NCBI RefSeq assembly: GCF_016446475.1
Contig: NZ_JAEHFP010000001.1
Location: 148,361 to 212,360 of the forward strand
Source: Paracoccus binzhouensis
GTDB lineage: Bacteria > Pseudomonadota > Alphaproteobacteria > Rhodobacterales > Rhodobacteraceae
Length of the DNA: 64,000 nucleotides
Direction of reading: 5' to 3'
Part shown: positions 27,268 through 43,274 of the stretch, piece by piece
Layout of the letters: each line of letters starts with the position of its first letter
Position numbering within the stretch: the stretch's first letter is position 1
Made by a program: the position numbers and the translations under genes
The notes under the pieces: generated by a model
What the model was told of the DNA's origin: nothing
Seen by the model: only the letters and a program-made list of their open reading frames with translations
Database searches by the model: none

Positions 27268-28833
27268 GTGCGCGAGGTCTCGACCGGCCGCGTCGTCATC
27301 GTGGGCGCCGGCCTGGGCGCGCTTTACGCGGCGCTGAAACTGGCGCCGCGCCCGCTGCTGATGATCTCGCCCGAGGTGCTGGGGCAGGGCGCAAGCTCGG
27401 CCTGGGCGCAGGGCGGGGTGGCGGCGGCCATGGACCCCACCGACAGCGCCGCGGCCCATGCCCGCGACACGCTCCGCGCCGGCGCCGGCACTGTCGATCC
27501 CGCCGTCGCCGAACTGGTCACCGAGGAGGCGCGGGCGCATATCCTGGACCTGACCCGGCTCGGCACCCCTTTCGACCGCAAGCCGGATGGCGGCTATGTG
27601 CTGTCGCGCGAGGCGGCGCACAGCTTCGCCCGCGTCGTGCGGGTGCGCGGCGACCAGGCCGGGGCCGAGATCATGCGGGCGCTGGTCGCCTGCCTGCGCG
27701 AGACCCCCTCGGTGCAGGTGCTGGAGGGAGTCATGGCCACCGGGCTCTGCGTCGAGGACGGCGCCGTCTCCGGGGTCGAACTGGCGCTTTCCGGCCCGCA
27801 GGGCTCGGCGCCGCTGCTGATCCGGGCCCCGGCGGTGCTGCTGGCGGGCGGCGGCTCGGGTGGGCTTTATGCGCTGACCACCAACCCGCCGCGCATCCGC
27901 GGCCAGGTGATCGGCATGGCGGCGCGGGCCGGGGCCGAGATCGCCGATGCGGAATTCGTGCAGTTCCATCCCACCGCCATCGATTGCGGCGAGGATCCGG
28001 CGCCGCTGGCCACCGAGGCGCTGCGCGGCGAGGGCGCGCATCTGGTCAACCGCCTGGGCGAACGCTTCATGCTGGCGGTGCATCCCGATGCTGAATTGGC
28101 GCCGCGCGACGTGGTGGCGCGCGCCATCTATGCGCAGAGCCAGGCCGGGTTGCGGCCGATGCTGGACACCCGCGCCTGCCTGGGTGACCGCATCCTGACC
28201 GAGTTTCCGGCCGTGGCGGGGGCCTGCGCCCGGGCCGGGATCGACCCGACGCGCGAGCCGATCCCGGTGGCGGCGGCAGCGCATTACCACATGGGCGGCG
28301 TGGCGGTGGACAGCGACGGCCGCGCCAGCCTCGACCGGCTCTGGGTCTGCGGCGAGGCGAGTTCGACCGGGCTGCACGGCGCGAACCGGCTGGCCTCGAA
28401 CGGGCTTCTGGAGGCACTGGTCTATGCCCGCCGCTGCGCGCTCTCCATCGAGGCGCGGCTGGGTCCCGCGCAGGACGCGGCTCCGGTGACGTTGCCCGAT
28501 CTGCCGCCCGGCCCGGTGCCCGACCCGGCGCTGGTCGCCCGCCTGCGCCGCGCCATGACCGAGGGCGCGGGCGTCTTGCGCGATGCCGCAGGCCTGACCC
28601 GCTGCCTGCGCGAGATCGCCGCCATCGAGGCGGCGCAGCCCGACTGCACGGCGCTGCTGAACATGACCGCTACCGCCACGCTGATCGCCGCTGCGGCGCT
28701 GATGCGGCAGGAAAGCCGCGGCGCGCATTGCCGCACCGACTTCCCGCAGACCGCGCCCGAAGGCCGCCGCTCGCGCCTGACGCTGCCCGAGGCGCTGGCC
28801 CTGCGCGCCTCGCTTGAACCGGAGACGACATGA
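27268..28833 (+). CDS. nadB: L-aspartate oxidase
   Basis: A 521-residue FAD enzyme oxidising L-aspartate to iminoaspartate for NadA. It has VVIVGAGLGALYAAL for FAD, SSAWAQGGVAAAMDP, EAAHSFARVVRV (family active-site region), LLAGGGSGGLYALTTNP and HYHMGGVAVDSDGR. The start is a GTG one base past the nadA stop, giving the expected N-terminus directly before the dinucleotide fold. The stop overlaps nadC by four bases. Membership in the operon and length support the function. Confidence 0.94.
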   Translation: MREVSTGRVVIVGAGLGALYAALKLAPRPLLMISPEVLGQGASSAWAQGGVAAAMDPTDSAAAHARDTLRAGAGTVDPAVAELVTEEARAHILDLTRLGTPFDRKPDGGYVLSREAAHSFARVVRVRGDQAGAEIMRALVACLRETPSVQVLEGVMATGLCVEDGAVSGVELALSGPQGSAPLLIRAPAVLLAGGGSGGLYALTTNPPRIRGQVIGMAARAGAEIADAEFVQFHPTAIDCGEDPAPLATEALRGEGAHLVNRLGERFMLAVHPDAELAPRDVVARAIYAQSQAGLRPMLDTRACLGDRILTEFPAVAGACARAGIDPTREPIPVAAAAHYHMGGVAVDSDGRASLDRLWVCGEASSTGLHGANRLASNGLLEALVYARRCALSIEARLGPAQDAAPVTLPDLPPGPVPDPALVARLRRAMTEGAGVLRDAAGLTRCLREIAAIEAAQPDCTALLNMTATATLIAAAALMRQESRGAHCRTDFPQTAPEGRRSRLTLPEALALRASLEPETT

Positions 28834-29681
28834 TCGAGATGCCCCCGCTGCCCGACCTAGTGCTGGAGCCGCTACTGCGCGCCGCGCTGACCGAGGATCT
28901 GGGCACCTATGGCGACATCACCACCCGCACGGTGATCCCGGCCGGCACCCGCTACCGGGCGCGGATCGTGGCGCGCGAGGCGGGCGTGGCCTCGGGGATG
29001 CAGCTGGCCGGCATCGCCTTCCGCCTGATCGACCCTGCGCTGGACTGGCGGCCGCACCGTCCCGACGGCAGCCGCTTCCAGCCCGGCGACACCCTGGCCG
29101 AGATCGAGGGCGAGGCGGCCTCGATCCTCTCGGCCGAGCGGGTGGCGCTGAACTTCGCCGGCCGGCTGTCCGGCATCGCCACCCAGACGGCGGCATTCGT
29201 GGCCGAGGCGGCGGGGACGAAGGCGCGCATCACCTGCACCCGCAAGACCACCCCCGGCCTGCGGCTGGTCGAGAAACAGGCGGTGCTGCATGGCGGCGGC
29301 TTCAACCACCGCTTCGGCCTGTCGGACGCGATCCTGATCAAGGACAACCACATCGCCGCGGCGGGCGGCATCCGGCCGGTCCTGCAGGCCGTGAAAGCCC
29401 GCGCCTCGCACATGATGCGGGTCGAGATCGAGGTGGACCGGCTCGACCAGTTGGCCCAGGTGCTGGAGGAGGGCGGTGCCGATGTCGTGCTGCTGGACAA
29501 CATGGAGACGGCGGACCTGCGCGAGGCGGTGGCAATGACCGCGGGCCGCGTGGTGCTGGAAGCTTCGGGCAACATGCGACTCGGACGCGTGGCCGAGGTG
29601 GCGGCGACCGGGGTGGATTATATCTCGGTCGGGGCGCTGACCCATTCCGCCCGCACGCTGGATCTGGGGCTGGATTTCTGA
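28830..29681 (+). CDS. nadC: Nicotinate-nucleotide pyrophosphorylase (quinolinate PRTase)
   Basis: A 283-residue phosphoribosyltransferase converting quinolinate and PRPP to nicotinate mononucleotide with CO2 release. The strongest block is TRKTTPGLRLVEKQAVLHGG followed by GFNHRFGLSDAILIKDNH; later VEIEVDRLDQ and LLDNMETADLREAV complete the active site. It starts within the nadB stop and ends the nad operon. The next 245 bases carry the glgP promoter region. Confidence 0.95.
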   Translation: MIEMPPLPDLVLEPLLRAALTEDLGTYGDITTRTVIPAGTRYRARIVAREAGVASGMQLAGIAFRLIDPALDWRPHRPDGSRFQPGDTLAEIEGEAASILSAERVALNFAGRLSGIATQTAAFVAEAAGTKARITCTRKTTPGLRLVEKQAVLHGGGFNHRFGLSDAILIKDNHIAAAGGIRPVLQAVKARASHMMRVEIEVDRLDQLAQVLEEGGADVVLLDNMETADLREAVAMTAGRVVLEASGNMRLGRVAEVAATGVDYISVGALTHSARTLDLGLDF

Positions 29682-29817
29682 TCCAGGCAGAGGAAAACCG
29701 AAAATCCGGAAACGGTTCAGGGGGCTGAACTGGACATCTCGAAAATGACCGGCCGCGGCTCGGTGTTTCTGCGCCCGGCCGTCAGCGGGCGTTTCCGCCA
29801 CGATCCGCCGAAAATCA

Positions 29818-29867
29818 GTTATCGCTAACATTTTCCCTTGCACCGCTTGCGGTCTGTCGTGCTTTAA
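29818..29867 (+). promoter_or_regulatory. glg operon promoter with LacI-type palindrome
   Basis: GTTATCGCTAAC (29818-29829) is a palindrome with central CG in the style of LacI-family operators; GTTA and TAAC arms are exact. It is followed by TTGCAC (29838-29843) and CTTTAA (29862-29867) spaced 18 bases. It lies 60-110 bases upstream of the glgP ATG. Because the palindrome is upstream of the -35, activation or upstream-operator repression are both possible. Confidence 0.45.
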
Positions 29868-29926
29868 GCAGAGTTGGGAAACGGCCCGGATTTCCTTGCG
29901 GGCACGATGACTGGACAGGGGAAAGC

Positions 29927-32323
<2,397 letters not shown>

Positions 32324-32341
32324 GGCCGCAAGGGGGGAACC

Positions 32342-34537
32342 ATGGCGCAGATCGACCCCGACGACATCGCCGACCCCGCGGTGCTGGCCCGCATCGCCGA
32401 GGGGCGCTTCGACGATCCCTTCGCGGTCCTCGGCCCGCATGAGCGTGGCGGCGCGCGCCATGTCACCGCCTTCGATCCCGGTGCACAGGAAATGGCGGCG
32501 GTGATGGGTGGCAAGGCGCATCCGCTGCACCCGGTTGAGGGCTGCCCGGGCCTGTTCCACGGCAAGGTGCCCGGCACGGAACCCTATCTGCTGCGCGGCC
32601 ACCGCGATGGCGAGGAATGGCTGGTCGAGGACGCCTATCGCTTCGGCCCGGTGCTGGGCGAGCTTGACGAATACCTGCTGGGCGAGGGCAGGCATCGCCA
32701 TCTGTGGCAGGCGCTGGGGGCGCATGCCATGACCCATGAGGGCACCCGCGGCACCCATTTTGCCGTCTGGGCACCCAATGCCCGCCGCGTTTCGCTGATC
32801 GGGGATTTCAACGCTTGGGACGGCCGCCGCCATGTCATGCGCCGCCGCGGCGCCACCGGCGTGTGGGAGATCTTCATGCCCGGCCTGGGCGAGGGCACCG
32901 CCTATAAATACGAGATCCTCGGCGCCTATGGCGGTCTGGCGCAAAAGGCCGACCCGGTCGGCTTCGGCGCCCAGCACCCGCCGGCCACGGCGTCGGTGGT
33001 GCGCGACATCTCGGGCTATGGCTGGTCGGATCAGGGCTGGATGGGCAGCCGGGCCGAGGCGCAGCGCATCGACCGGCCGATCTCGATCTACGAGGTGCAT
33101 CTGGGCAGCTGGCGCAGGAAGGACGGCGGCCGGCCGATCTCGTATCGCGAGGCGGCGGTGGAGCTGGTGGACTACGTCCGCGACATGGGCTTTACCCATA
33201 TCGAGCTCTTGCCGATCAGCGAATATCCCTTTGACGGCTCATGGGGCTACCAGCCGGTCGGGCTGTTCGCGCCGACCATCCGCTTCGGCCCGCCGCACGA
33301 GTTCCGCGACCTGGTGAACGCCGCGCACAAGGCGGGGTTGGGGGTGATCCTCGACTGGGTGCCGGGGCATTTTCCGACCGATCCGCACGGGCTGGTGCAG
33401 TTCGACGGCACCGCGCTTTACGAACATGCCGACCCGCGCGAGGGCTTCCACCAGGACTGGAACACGCTGATCTACAATTACGGCCGGGCCGAGGTGATGA
33501 ACTACCTGACCGCGAACGCGCTTTATTGGCTTCGCGAATATCACCTCGACGGGCTGCGGGTGGATGCGGTGGCCTCGATGCTCTACCGCGATTATTCCCG
33601 CGCCGAGGGGCAATGGATCCCCAACAAGGACGGCGGGCGCGAGAATTACGAAGCCATCGCCATGCTGCAGGAGATGAACCGCCTGACCTATGGCGAGGAA
33701 CCGGGCATCATGACGGTGGCCGAGGAATCGACCAGCTACCCCAGGGTTTCGCGGCCGGTGCATGAAGGGGGCTTGGGCTTCGGCTTCAAGTGGAACATGG
33801 GCTGGATGAACGACACGCTGGATTACATCAAGCGCGAGCCGGTCCATCGCAAGCACCATCACCACCAGATGACCTTCGGCCTGCATTACGCCTTTTCCGA
33901 GAATTTCATCCTGCCGATCAGCCATGACGAGGTGGTGCACGGCAAAGGCTCGATGCTGGCCAAGATGCCGGGCAGCGAATGGGAGAAATTCGCCAACCTG
34001 CGCGCCTATTACGGCTTCATGTGGGGCCATCCGGGCAAGAAGCTCTTGTTCATGGGCCAGGAATTCGCCCAGGGGTCGGAATGGAACCACGATGCCGAGA
34101 TCGACTGGGCCTGCATCGGCAACCCGCTGCATTACGGCATGCAATTGCTGGTGCGCGACCTGAACGCCCTTTATCGCAGCACGCCCGCGCTTTACGCGCG
34201 TGATTGCGACGGCGCGGGCTTCCAGTGGATCGAGGCGAATGACGCCGCCCATTCCATCTATGCCTGGATCCGGCGCGGTGGCCCGGGCGATCCCGAGGTG
34301 GTGGTGGTCTGCAACTTCACCCCGGTCGAGCGCAGCGGCTGGCGCATGGGCTTTCCGCATGTGGGCCTGTGGCGCGAGATGCTGAACACCGATGCCGAGG
34401 TCTATGGCGGGGCCGGGCGCGGCAATCTGGGCCGCGTCACCGCCCTGCCGGGCGAGAGCCATGGCCAGCCCGCCCATGCCGACCTGGTGCTGCCGCCGCT
34501 TTCGACGCTGATCTTCGTGAAGGACGATACGGTGTAA
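32342..34537 (+). CDS. glgB: 1,4-alpha-glucan branching enzyme
   Basis: A 731-residue GH13 enzyme introducing alpha-1,6 branches. It has an N-terminal CBM48-like region ([18 protein letters not shown]), then the catalytic barrel: [17 protein letters not shown] with the nucleophile Asp, TVAEEST with the acid Glu, and [13 protein letters not shown] with the transition-state Asp. Length is normal for the type-1 branching enzymes. A GGGGGGAACC site precedes the ATG. It comes between phosphorylase and ADP-glucose pyrophosphorylase. Confidence 0.96.
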   Translation: MAQIDPDDIADPAVLARIAEGRFDDPFAVLGPHERGGARHVTAFDPGAQEMAAVMGGKAHPLHPVEGCPGLFHGKVPGTEPYLLRGHRDGEEWLVEDAYRFGPVLGELDEYLLGEGRHRHLWQALGAHAMTHEGTRGTHFAVWAPNARRVSLIGDFNAWDGRRHVMRRRGATGVWEIFMPGLGEGTAYKYEILGAYGGLAQKADPVGFGAQHPPATASVVRDISGYGWSDQGWMGSRAEAQRIDRPISIYEVHLGSWRRKDGGRPISYREAAVELVDYVRDMGFTHIELLPISEYPFDGSWGYQPVGLFAPTIRFGPPHEFRDLVNAAHKAGLGVILDWVPGHFPTDPHGLVQFDGTALYEHADPREGFHQDWNTLIYNYGRAEVMNYLTANALYWLREYHLDGLRVDAVASMLYRDYSRAEGQWIPNKDGGRENYEAIAMLQEMNRLTYGEEPGIMTVAEESTSYPRVSRPVHEGGLGFGFKWNMGWMNDTLDYIKREPVHRKHHHHQMTFGLHYAFSENFILPISHDEVVHGKGSMLAKMPGSEWEKFANLRAYYGFMWGHPGKKLLFMGQEFAQGSEWNHDAEIDWACIGNPLHYGMQLLVRDLNALYRSTPALYARDCDGAGFQWIEANDAAHSIYAWIRRGGPGDPEVVVVCNFTPVERSGWRMGFPHVGLWREMLNTDAEVYGGAGRGNLGRVTALPGESHGQPAHADLVLPPLSTLIFVKDDTV

Positions 34538-34580
34538 CCATCCCGCGCGCAGGCGCCGGGTAAAGAGGGAGGGGATAGAG

Positions 34581-35843
34581 ATGGCACCGCGTGAGGAAAG
34601 GCTTTCCAGACGATCCATGGCCTTCATTCTGGCCGGCGGCCGCGGCTCGCGCCTGCGCGAGCTGACCGACAAGCGGGTCAAGCCCGCGGTCTATTTCGGC
34701 GGCAAGTCGCGGATCATCGACTTCGCGCTGTCGAACGCGCTGAACTCGGGCATCCGCAAGATGGCGCTGGCCACGCAATACAAGGCCCACAGCCTGATCC
34801 GCCACGTCCAGCGCGGCTGGAACTTCTTCCGCGCCGAGCGCAACGAATTCCTCGACATCCTGCCCGCCTCGCAGCGCTATGACGAATCGATGTGGTATCG
34901 CGGCACGGCGGATGCGGTGGCGCAGAACATCGACATCATCGACAGCTACGGCGTCGATTACGTGCTGATCCTGGCCGGCGACCATATCTACAAGATGGAT
35001 TACGAGCTGATGATCCGCCACCATGTCGAGGCGGGCGCGGACGTGACCATCGGCTGCCTGACCGTGCCGCGGGCCGAGGCCTCGGCCTTTGGCGTCATGG
35101 CGGTGGACGAGAACGACGTCATCACCAGCTTTCTGGAAAAGCCCAAGGACCCGCCCGGCACGCCGGACGATCCGGATGTGACGCTGGCCTCGATGGGCAT
35201 CTACGTGTTCCGCTGGGACTTCCTGCGCGACCTGCTGATCCGTGACATGCAGGACGACAATTCCAGCCATGATTTCGGCAACGACCTGATCCCGGCCATC
35301 GTGAAGAATGGCAAGGCACAGGCGCATCGCTTTGCCGACAGCTGCGTGCGCTCGGACGGCGATCCGGTCTATTGGCGCGACGTGGGCACGGTCGATGCCT
35401 TCTGGCGGGCGAATATCGACCTGACCGACTTCAACCCCGAGCTGAACCTCTGGGACCGCGACTGGCCGATCTGGACCTATTCCGAACTGGTGCCGCCCGC
35501 CAAGTTCATCCATGACGAGCCCGACCGCCGCGGCAGCGCCGTCAGCTCGCTGATCTCGGGCGGCTGCATCATCTCGGGCAGCGAGATCCGCGAGTCGCTG
35601 CTGTTCACCCAGGTCCATACCAATTCCTATTCCAGCCTGGAGCGCGCGGTGGTGCTGCCCTATGCCAATGTCGCGAGGCACGCGCGTTTGACCAATGTGG
35701 TCATTGACCGCGCCGTCAGAATCCCCGAAGGGCTCGTGGTCGGCGAGGACCCCGACGAGGACGCGAAATGGTTCCGCGTCTCGGAAGGCGGCGTCACGCT
35801 GATCACGCAGGACATGCTGGATCGAAGGGAAGCGTCTTTATGA
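34581..35843 (+). CDS. glgC: ADP-glucose pyrophosphorylase
   Basis: A 420-residue nucleotidyltransferase making ADP-glucose, the donor for glycogen synthesis and its main control point. The nucleotide loop is [20 protein letters not shown], followed by [33 protein letters not shown] holds a catalytic Asp, and the C-terminal half is a left-handed beta-helix ([17 protein letters not shown]). N-terminal Arg residues ([10 protein letters not shown]) resemble allosteric-site regions. The GAGGGAGGGG site supports the ATG. It overlaps glgA by four bases. Confidence 0.96.
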   Translation: MAPREERLSRRSMAFILAGGRGSRLRELTDKRVKPAVYFGGKSRIIDFALSNALNSGIRKMALATQYKAHSLIRHVQRGWNFFRAERNEFLDILPASQRYDESMWYRGTADAVAQNIDIIDSYGVDYVLILAGDHIYKMDYELMIRHHVEAGADVTIGCLTVPRAEASAFGVMAVDENDVITSFLEKPKDPPGTPDDPDVTLASMGIYVFRWDFLRDLLIRDMQDDNSSHDFGNDLIPAIVKNGKAQAHRFADSCVRSDGDPVYWRDVGTVDAFWRANIDLTDFNPELNLWDRDWPIWTYSELVPPAKFIHDEPDRRGSAVSSLISGGCIISGSEIRESLLFTQVHTNSYSSLERAVVLPYANVARHARLTNVVIDRAVRIPEGLVVGEDPDEDAKWFRVSEGGVTLITQDMLDRREASL

Positions 35844-37240
35844 GGGTTCTGTCCGTCGCCTCGGAATGCGTGCCGCTGGTCAAGACCGGGGGCCTTGCCG
35901 ACGTGGCGGGGGCGCTGCCGGCGGCGCTGGCCGGGCACGGCGTCGGGATGAGGGTGCTGCTGCCCGGCTATCCGGCGGTGCTGGCCGCGCAGGCCAAGGC
36001 GCCGGTGCTGCGCGAGATCCCGGAACTGTTCGGCGGCCCGGCCCGCATCCGGCGCGGCGCGCTGGGGGATGCGGTGCTTTACATCCTCGACGCGCCGCAT
36101 CTTTTCGACCGGCCGGGCGGCATCTACCTGGGGCCGGACGGCCGCGACTGGCCCGACAATCCGCAGCGCTTCGCCGCGCTGTCCAAGGCCGCCGCGCTGA
36201 TCGCCGCCGAGGGGGTCGAGGACTGGCGCCCGCAGGTGCTGCACCTGCACGACTGGCAGGCCGGGCTGACCCCGGTCTATCTGCGCCAGGCCGGGGTGCG
36301 GGACGTGCGGACGCTGCTGACCATCCACAACATCGCCTTCCAGGGCCTCGCGCCGGCGCATATGCTGTCGGCGCTGCAACTGCCGGCGCATCTCTTCAAC
36401 CCGCGCGGCTTCGAATATTGGGGCAAGATCTCGGCGCTGAAGGCGGGGATCGTCTTTGCCGACAAGGTCTCGACCGTCAGCCCGACCTATGCCGAAGAGC
36501 TGATGACCCCCGAATTCGGCATGGGGATGGAGGGGGTGCTGGCCGACCGCGCCGGCGATTTCACCGGCATCCTGAACGGCATCGACCTGGAGGCCTGGAA
36601 GCCGCCCTATGCCGCGCCCGAAGGCAAGGCGCCGCATCGCGCCGCGCTGCGCAAGGAATTCGGCCTGCCCGAGGCCGAGGGGCCGCTTTGCGTGGTCGTC
36701 TCGCGCCTGACCGGGCAGAAGGGGCTGGACCTGCTGATCGAGGCGCTGCCGGCGCTGCTGGAAAACGGCGGCCAGCTTGCGGTGCTGGGCTCGGGCGACC
36801 CAGAGCTGGAAGCGGCGTTTTCGCAGGCCGCCATCCGCCATCCCGGCGTCGCGCTGCGGCTGGGCTATGACGAGCCGCTGTCGCGCCGCATGATCGCCGG
36901 CGGCGACGCCATCCTGGTGCCCTCGCGCTTCGAGCCCTGCGGGCTGACGCAGCTTTACGGGCTGCGCTTCGGCACCCTGCCGCTGGTGGCGCTGACCGGC
37001 GGGCTGGCCGACACCGTCATCAACGCCTCGGCGGCGGGGCTGGCTGCGGGCGTGGCGACCGGGGTGCAGTTCCACCCGGTCGATGCCCGGGCGCTGTCCC
37101 GGGCGCTGTCCCGGCTCTGCGCGCTCTGGCGCCAGCCTGCGGTCTGGCAACGCATGATGGGCAACGCCATGGCGCATCCGGTGGGCTGGGACGCCTCGGC
37201 CCGCGCCTATGCCGATCTGTTCGGGGCGATGGCCGCCTGA
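35840..37240 (+). CDS. glgA: Glycogen synthase (ADP-glucose)
   Basis: A 466-residue GT5 glycosyltransferase adding glucose from ADP-glucose. The N-terminal [16 protein letters not shown] motif binds ADP-glucose; HLHDWQAGL and TIHNIAFQG follow, and the C-terminal [20 protein letters not shown] holds the catalytic glutamate. The ATG is in the glgC stop. The end overlaps glgX (TGATG). Length matches bacterial GlgA. Confidence 0.96.
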   Translation: MRVLSVASECVPLVKTGGLADVAGALPAALAGHGVGMRVLLPGYPAVLAAQAKAPVLREIPELFGGPARIRRGALGDAVLYILDAPHLFDRPGGIYLGPDGRDWPDNPQRFAALSKAAALIAAEGVEDWRPQVLHLHDWQAGLTPVYLRQAGVRDVRTLLTIHNIAFQGLAPAHMLSALQLPAHLFNPRGFEYWGKISALKAGIVFADKVSTVSPTYAEELMTPEFGMGMEGVLADRAGDFTGILNGIDLEAWKPPYAAPEGKAPHRAALRKEFGLPEAEGPLCVVVSRLTGQKGLDLLIEALPALLENGGQLAVLGSGDPELEAAFSQAAIRHPGVALRLGYDEPLSRRMIAGGDAILVPSRFEPCGLTQLYGLRFGTLPLVALTGGLADTVINASAAGLAAGVATGVQFHPVDARALSRALSRLCALWRQPAVWQRMMGNAMAHPVGWDASARAYADLFGAMAA

Positions 37241-39325
37241 TGACCCAGCTGCGCATCCTCGAGGGCCGGGCGGAACCGCTGGGCGCCACCTTCGACGGCG
37301 AGGGCGTGAACTTCGCCGTGTTCTCGGAACATGCGCGCCGGGTGACGCTGTGCCTGTTTTCGCCCGACGGCCGGACCGAGACGCACCGGCTGGACCTGCC
37401 GGAACGCGACGGCGACGTCTGGCACGGCTATATCCCCGGCCTGCGCCCCGGCCAGCTTTACGGGCTGCGCGCCGACGGTCCCTATGCGCCCTCCGAGGGA
37501 CACCGCTTCAATTATCACAAGCTGCTTCTCGACCCCTATGCCAAGCGGCTGACCCGGCATCCGGTCTGGCACGACGCGCTGATGGGCTACACGGTCGGCG
37601 CGCCCGAGGCCGACCTGAGCTTCGACAAGCGCGACAGCGCCCGCTTCATGCCGCGCTGCGTGGTCGAGGATCCGTCCTTCGCCTGGGGCCCCGACCAGCC
37701 GCCGCACCGCGACATCGCCGAGACGGTGATCTACGAAGCCCATGTCAAGGGCTTGACCGAAGCGCATCCCGATGTCCCGCATCGCGGCACATTCCTCGGC
37801 CTCGCCTCGGACCCGGTTCTGGAGCATCTGCAGAACCTGGGCATCACCGCGCTGGAGCTGCTGCCGGCGCAGGCCTTCCTGAACGACCGTTTCCTGCTGG
37901 AAAAGGGGCTGGTGAACTATTGGGGCTACCAGACGCTCGGCTTCTTCGCCCCCGACCCGCGCTATCTGGCCAAGGGCCAGATCGCCGAGTTCCAGCACAT
38001 GGTCGCCCGGATGCACGCCGCCGGCATCGAGGTCATCATGGATGTGGTCTACAACCACACATGCGAGGGCAACGAGCTTGGCCCGACGCTGAGCTTCCGC
38101 GGCCTCGACAATCGCAGCTATTACCGGCTGCAAGAGGATCCGCGCTATTACATCAACGACACCGGCACCGGCAACACGCTGAACGTGAACCACCCGATGG
38201 TGCTGCGCATGGTCATGGACTCCTTGCGCTACTGGGTCGAGGTCATGCATGTGGACGGCTTCCGCTTCGACCTCTGCGCCACGTTGGGCCGGCGGGTGCG
38301 GGGCGGCTTCGACCGCAGCGCCTCGTTCTTCGACGCGATCCGGCAGGACCCGGTGCTGACCCGCGTGAAGCTGATCGCCGAGCCCTGGGACATCGGCCCG
38401 GGCGGCTATCAGCTGGGCGGCTTCCCGCCGCCCTTCCTGGAATGGAACGACAAGTATCGCGACGGCATCCGCCGCTTCTGGCGCGGCGATGCCCGGCAGG
38501 TGCCCGAGCTGGCCGACCGCATGGCGGGCTCGGCCCGGCAGTTCGACCATTCCGGCCGGCCCGCCACGGCCTCGGTGAACTTCCTGACCGCGCATGACGG
38601 CTTCACGCTGATGGACGTGGTCAGCTATTCCGAAAAGCACAACGCCGCCAATGGCGAGGAGAACCGCGACGGCCATTCCGAGAATTTCTCGGACAACATG
38701 GGCACTGAGGGGCCCAGCGACGATCCCGCGATCCTGGACGCCCGCGCGCGGCGGCGCCGCAACCTGCTGGCGACGCTGCTTCTGTCGCAGGGCACGCCGA
38801 TGCTGCTGGCAGGGGACGAGCTGGGCAATTCGCAGGCCGGCAACAACAACGCCTATTGCCAGGACAACGAGATCGGCTGGGTGCAATGGCAGGGCGTCGA
38901 CCCGGCCTTCCTGGACTTCACCCGCCGGCTCATCGCCTTTCGCCGCGCCCATCCGATCCTGCGGCAGAAACGCTTCCTGCATTCGCGCCCGCGCCTGACC
39001 GACGGGCTGCCCGACCTGTTCTGGCTGCGCCCGGACGGCGCGCAGATGACCCCGGCCGACTGGGGCAACCCCGAGCTTCGCGTGCTTTGCGCCGAGCTGC
39101 GCATGGCCGCCGGCACCCCCGAATACGCGCAGCGCGAGGAGGCGATCTTCCTGGTCTTCAACAACGGCGAGCCGCTGGAGGTGGTGCTGCCCGAGCGCCC
39201 CGAGGGCTGGCGCTGGCGGCTGCACCTGGACACCAGCCGCCCCGACCTGGCCCCGCATGTGGTCGAGGCCGAGCGGCTGGCGGTGGACGGCCAGTCCGTG
39301 CTCGCCTTCGATCTGGAGCGCGCGG

Positions 39326-39333
<8 letters not shown>
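37240..39333 (+). CDS. glgX: Glycogen debranching enzyme
   Basis: A 697-residue GH13 isoamylase-type enzyme hydrolysing alpha-1,6 branch points left after phosphorolysis. CBM48 region: GATFDGEGVNFAVFSEHAR. Catalytic barrel: VIMDVVYNHTCEGNE, VDGFRFDLCATLGR (nucleophile Asp), LIAEPWDIGPGGYQ (acid Glu) and FLTAHDGFTLMD (third Asp). It overlaps both neighbours by a few bases. With GlgP and MalQ it completes glycogen mobilisation. Confidence 0.95.
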
Positions 39334-42803
<3,470 letters not shown>

Positions 42804-42833
42804 ACCGGCCCGACGCCGGGCGCGGCAGCGGGA

Positions 42834-43172
42834 TCAGCCTGCCGCCAGCTCGTCCCAGCAGGCCAGCGCGTGGCCGGCATACATCATGCCCGGCCCGCCG
42901 CTCATCTGGATCGCCATGGCCAGCACCTCGCCCAGTTCCTCGCGGCTGGCGCCGGCCTTCATCAGCGCCTCGACATGGAACAGGATGCAGGGCTCGCAGC
43001 GCTGCACGACGGCCATGCCGAGCGCGACCATCTCCTTGGTCCTGAGGTCCAGCGCGCCGCCGTCATGCACGGCCCTGGACAGCGCGCCGAATCCCTGCAT
43101 CGCTTCGGGGATGGCCTTGTTCATCGCCCGCAGCTCGCCCCGCATCGCGTCGATCCTGGCTCTGTAGCCCAT
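42834..43172 (-). CDS. Carboxymuconolactone decarboxylase-like (AhpD fold) protein
   Basis: A 112-residue alpha-helical protein with the CMD/AhpD pattern: DLRTKEMVALGMAV, then QRCEPCILFHVEALMKAG with a CxxC pair and a following histidine typical of AhpD-type peroxidase partners, then EELGEVLAMAIQMSGGP. It could act as a thiol-disulfide or peroxide-protective protein; the natural substrate is not known. AAGGAGGG precedes the ATG. A perfect FNR site sits upstream at a class II distance, implying induction when oxygen is low. It is convergent with pgm. Confidence 0.8.
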   Translation of the reverse strand: MGYRARIDAMRGELRAMNKAIPEAMQGFGALSRAVHDGGALDLRTKEMVALGMAVVQRCEPCILFHVEALMKAGASREELGEVLAMAIQMSGGPGMMYAGHALACWDELAAG

Positions 43173-43200
43173 GGCTTGCCCTCCTTTTTCCGGCAGGCAA

Positions 43201-43242
43201 GCCCTAGCCCTGCCGCAAGCGGTGCGGCTTGATCCAGATCAA
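43201..43242 (-). promoter_or_regulatory. FNR box and -10 of the CMD-like gene
   Basis: TTGATCCAGATCAA (43229-43242) is a perfect TTGAT-N4-ATCAA site for FNR-family regulators (FnrP/Nnr type in Paracoccus). On the minus strand TAGGGC at 43206-43201 is a -10-like hexamer that puts the start site near 43194, exactly 41.5 bases from the box centre, the class II activation geometry. No other gene is downstream of it on that side. Confidence 0.75.
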
Positions 43243-43274
43243 GGCATATACGAAATTACGAAGGTAAGAGGGGA

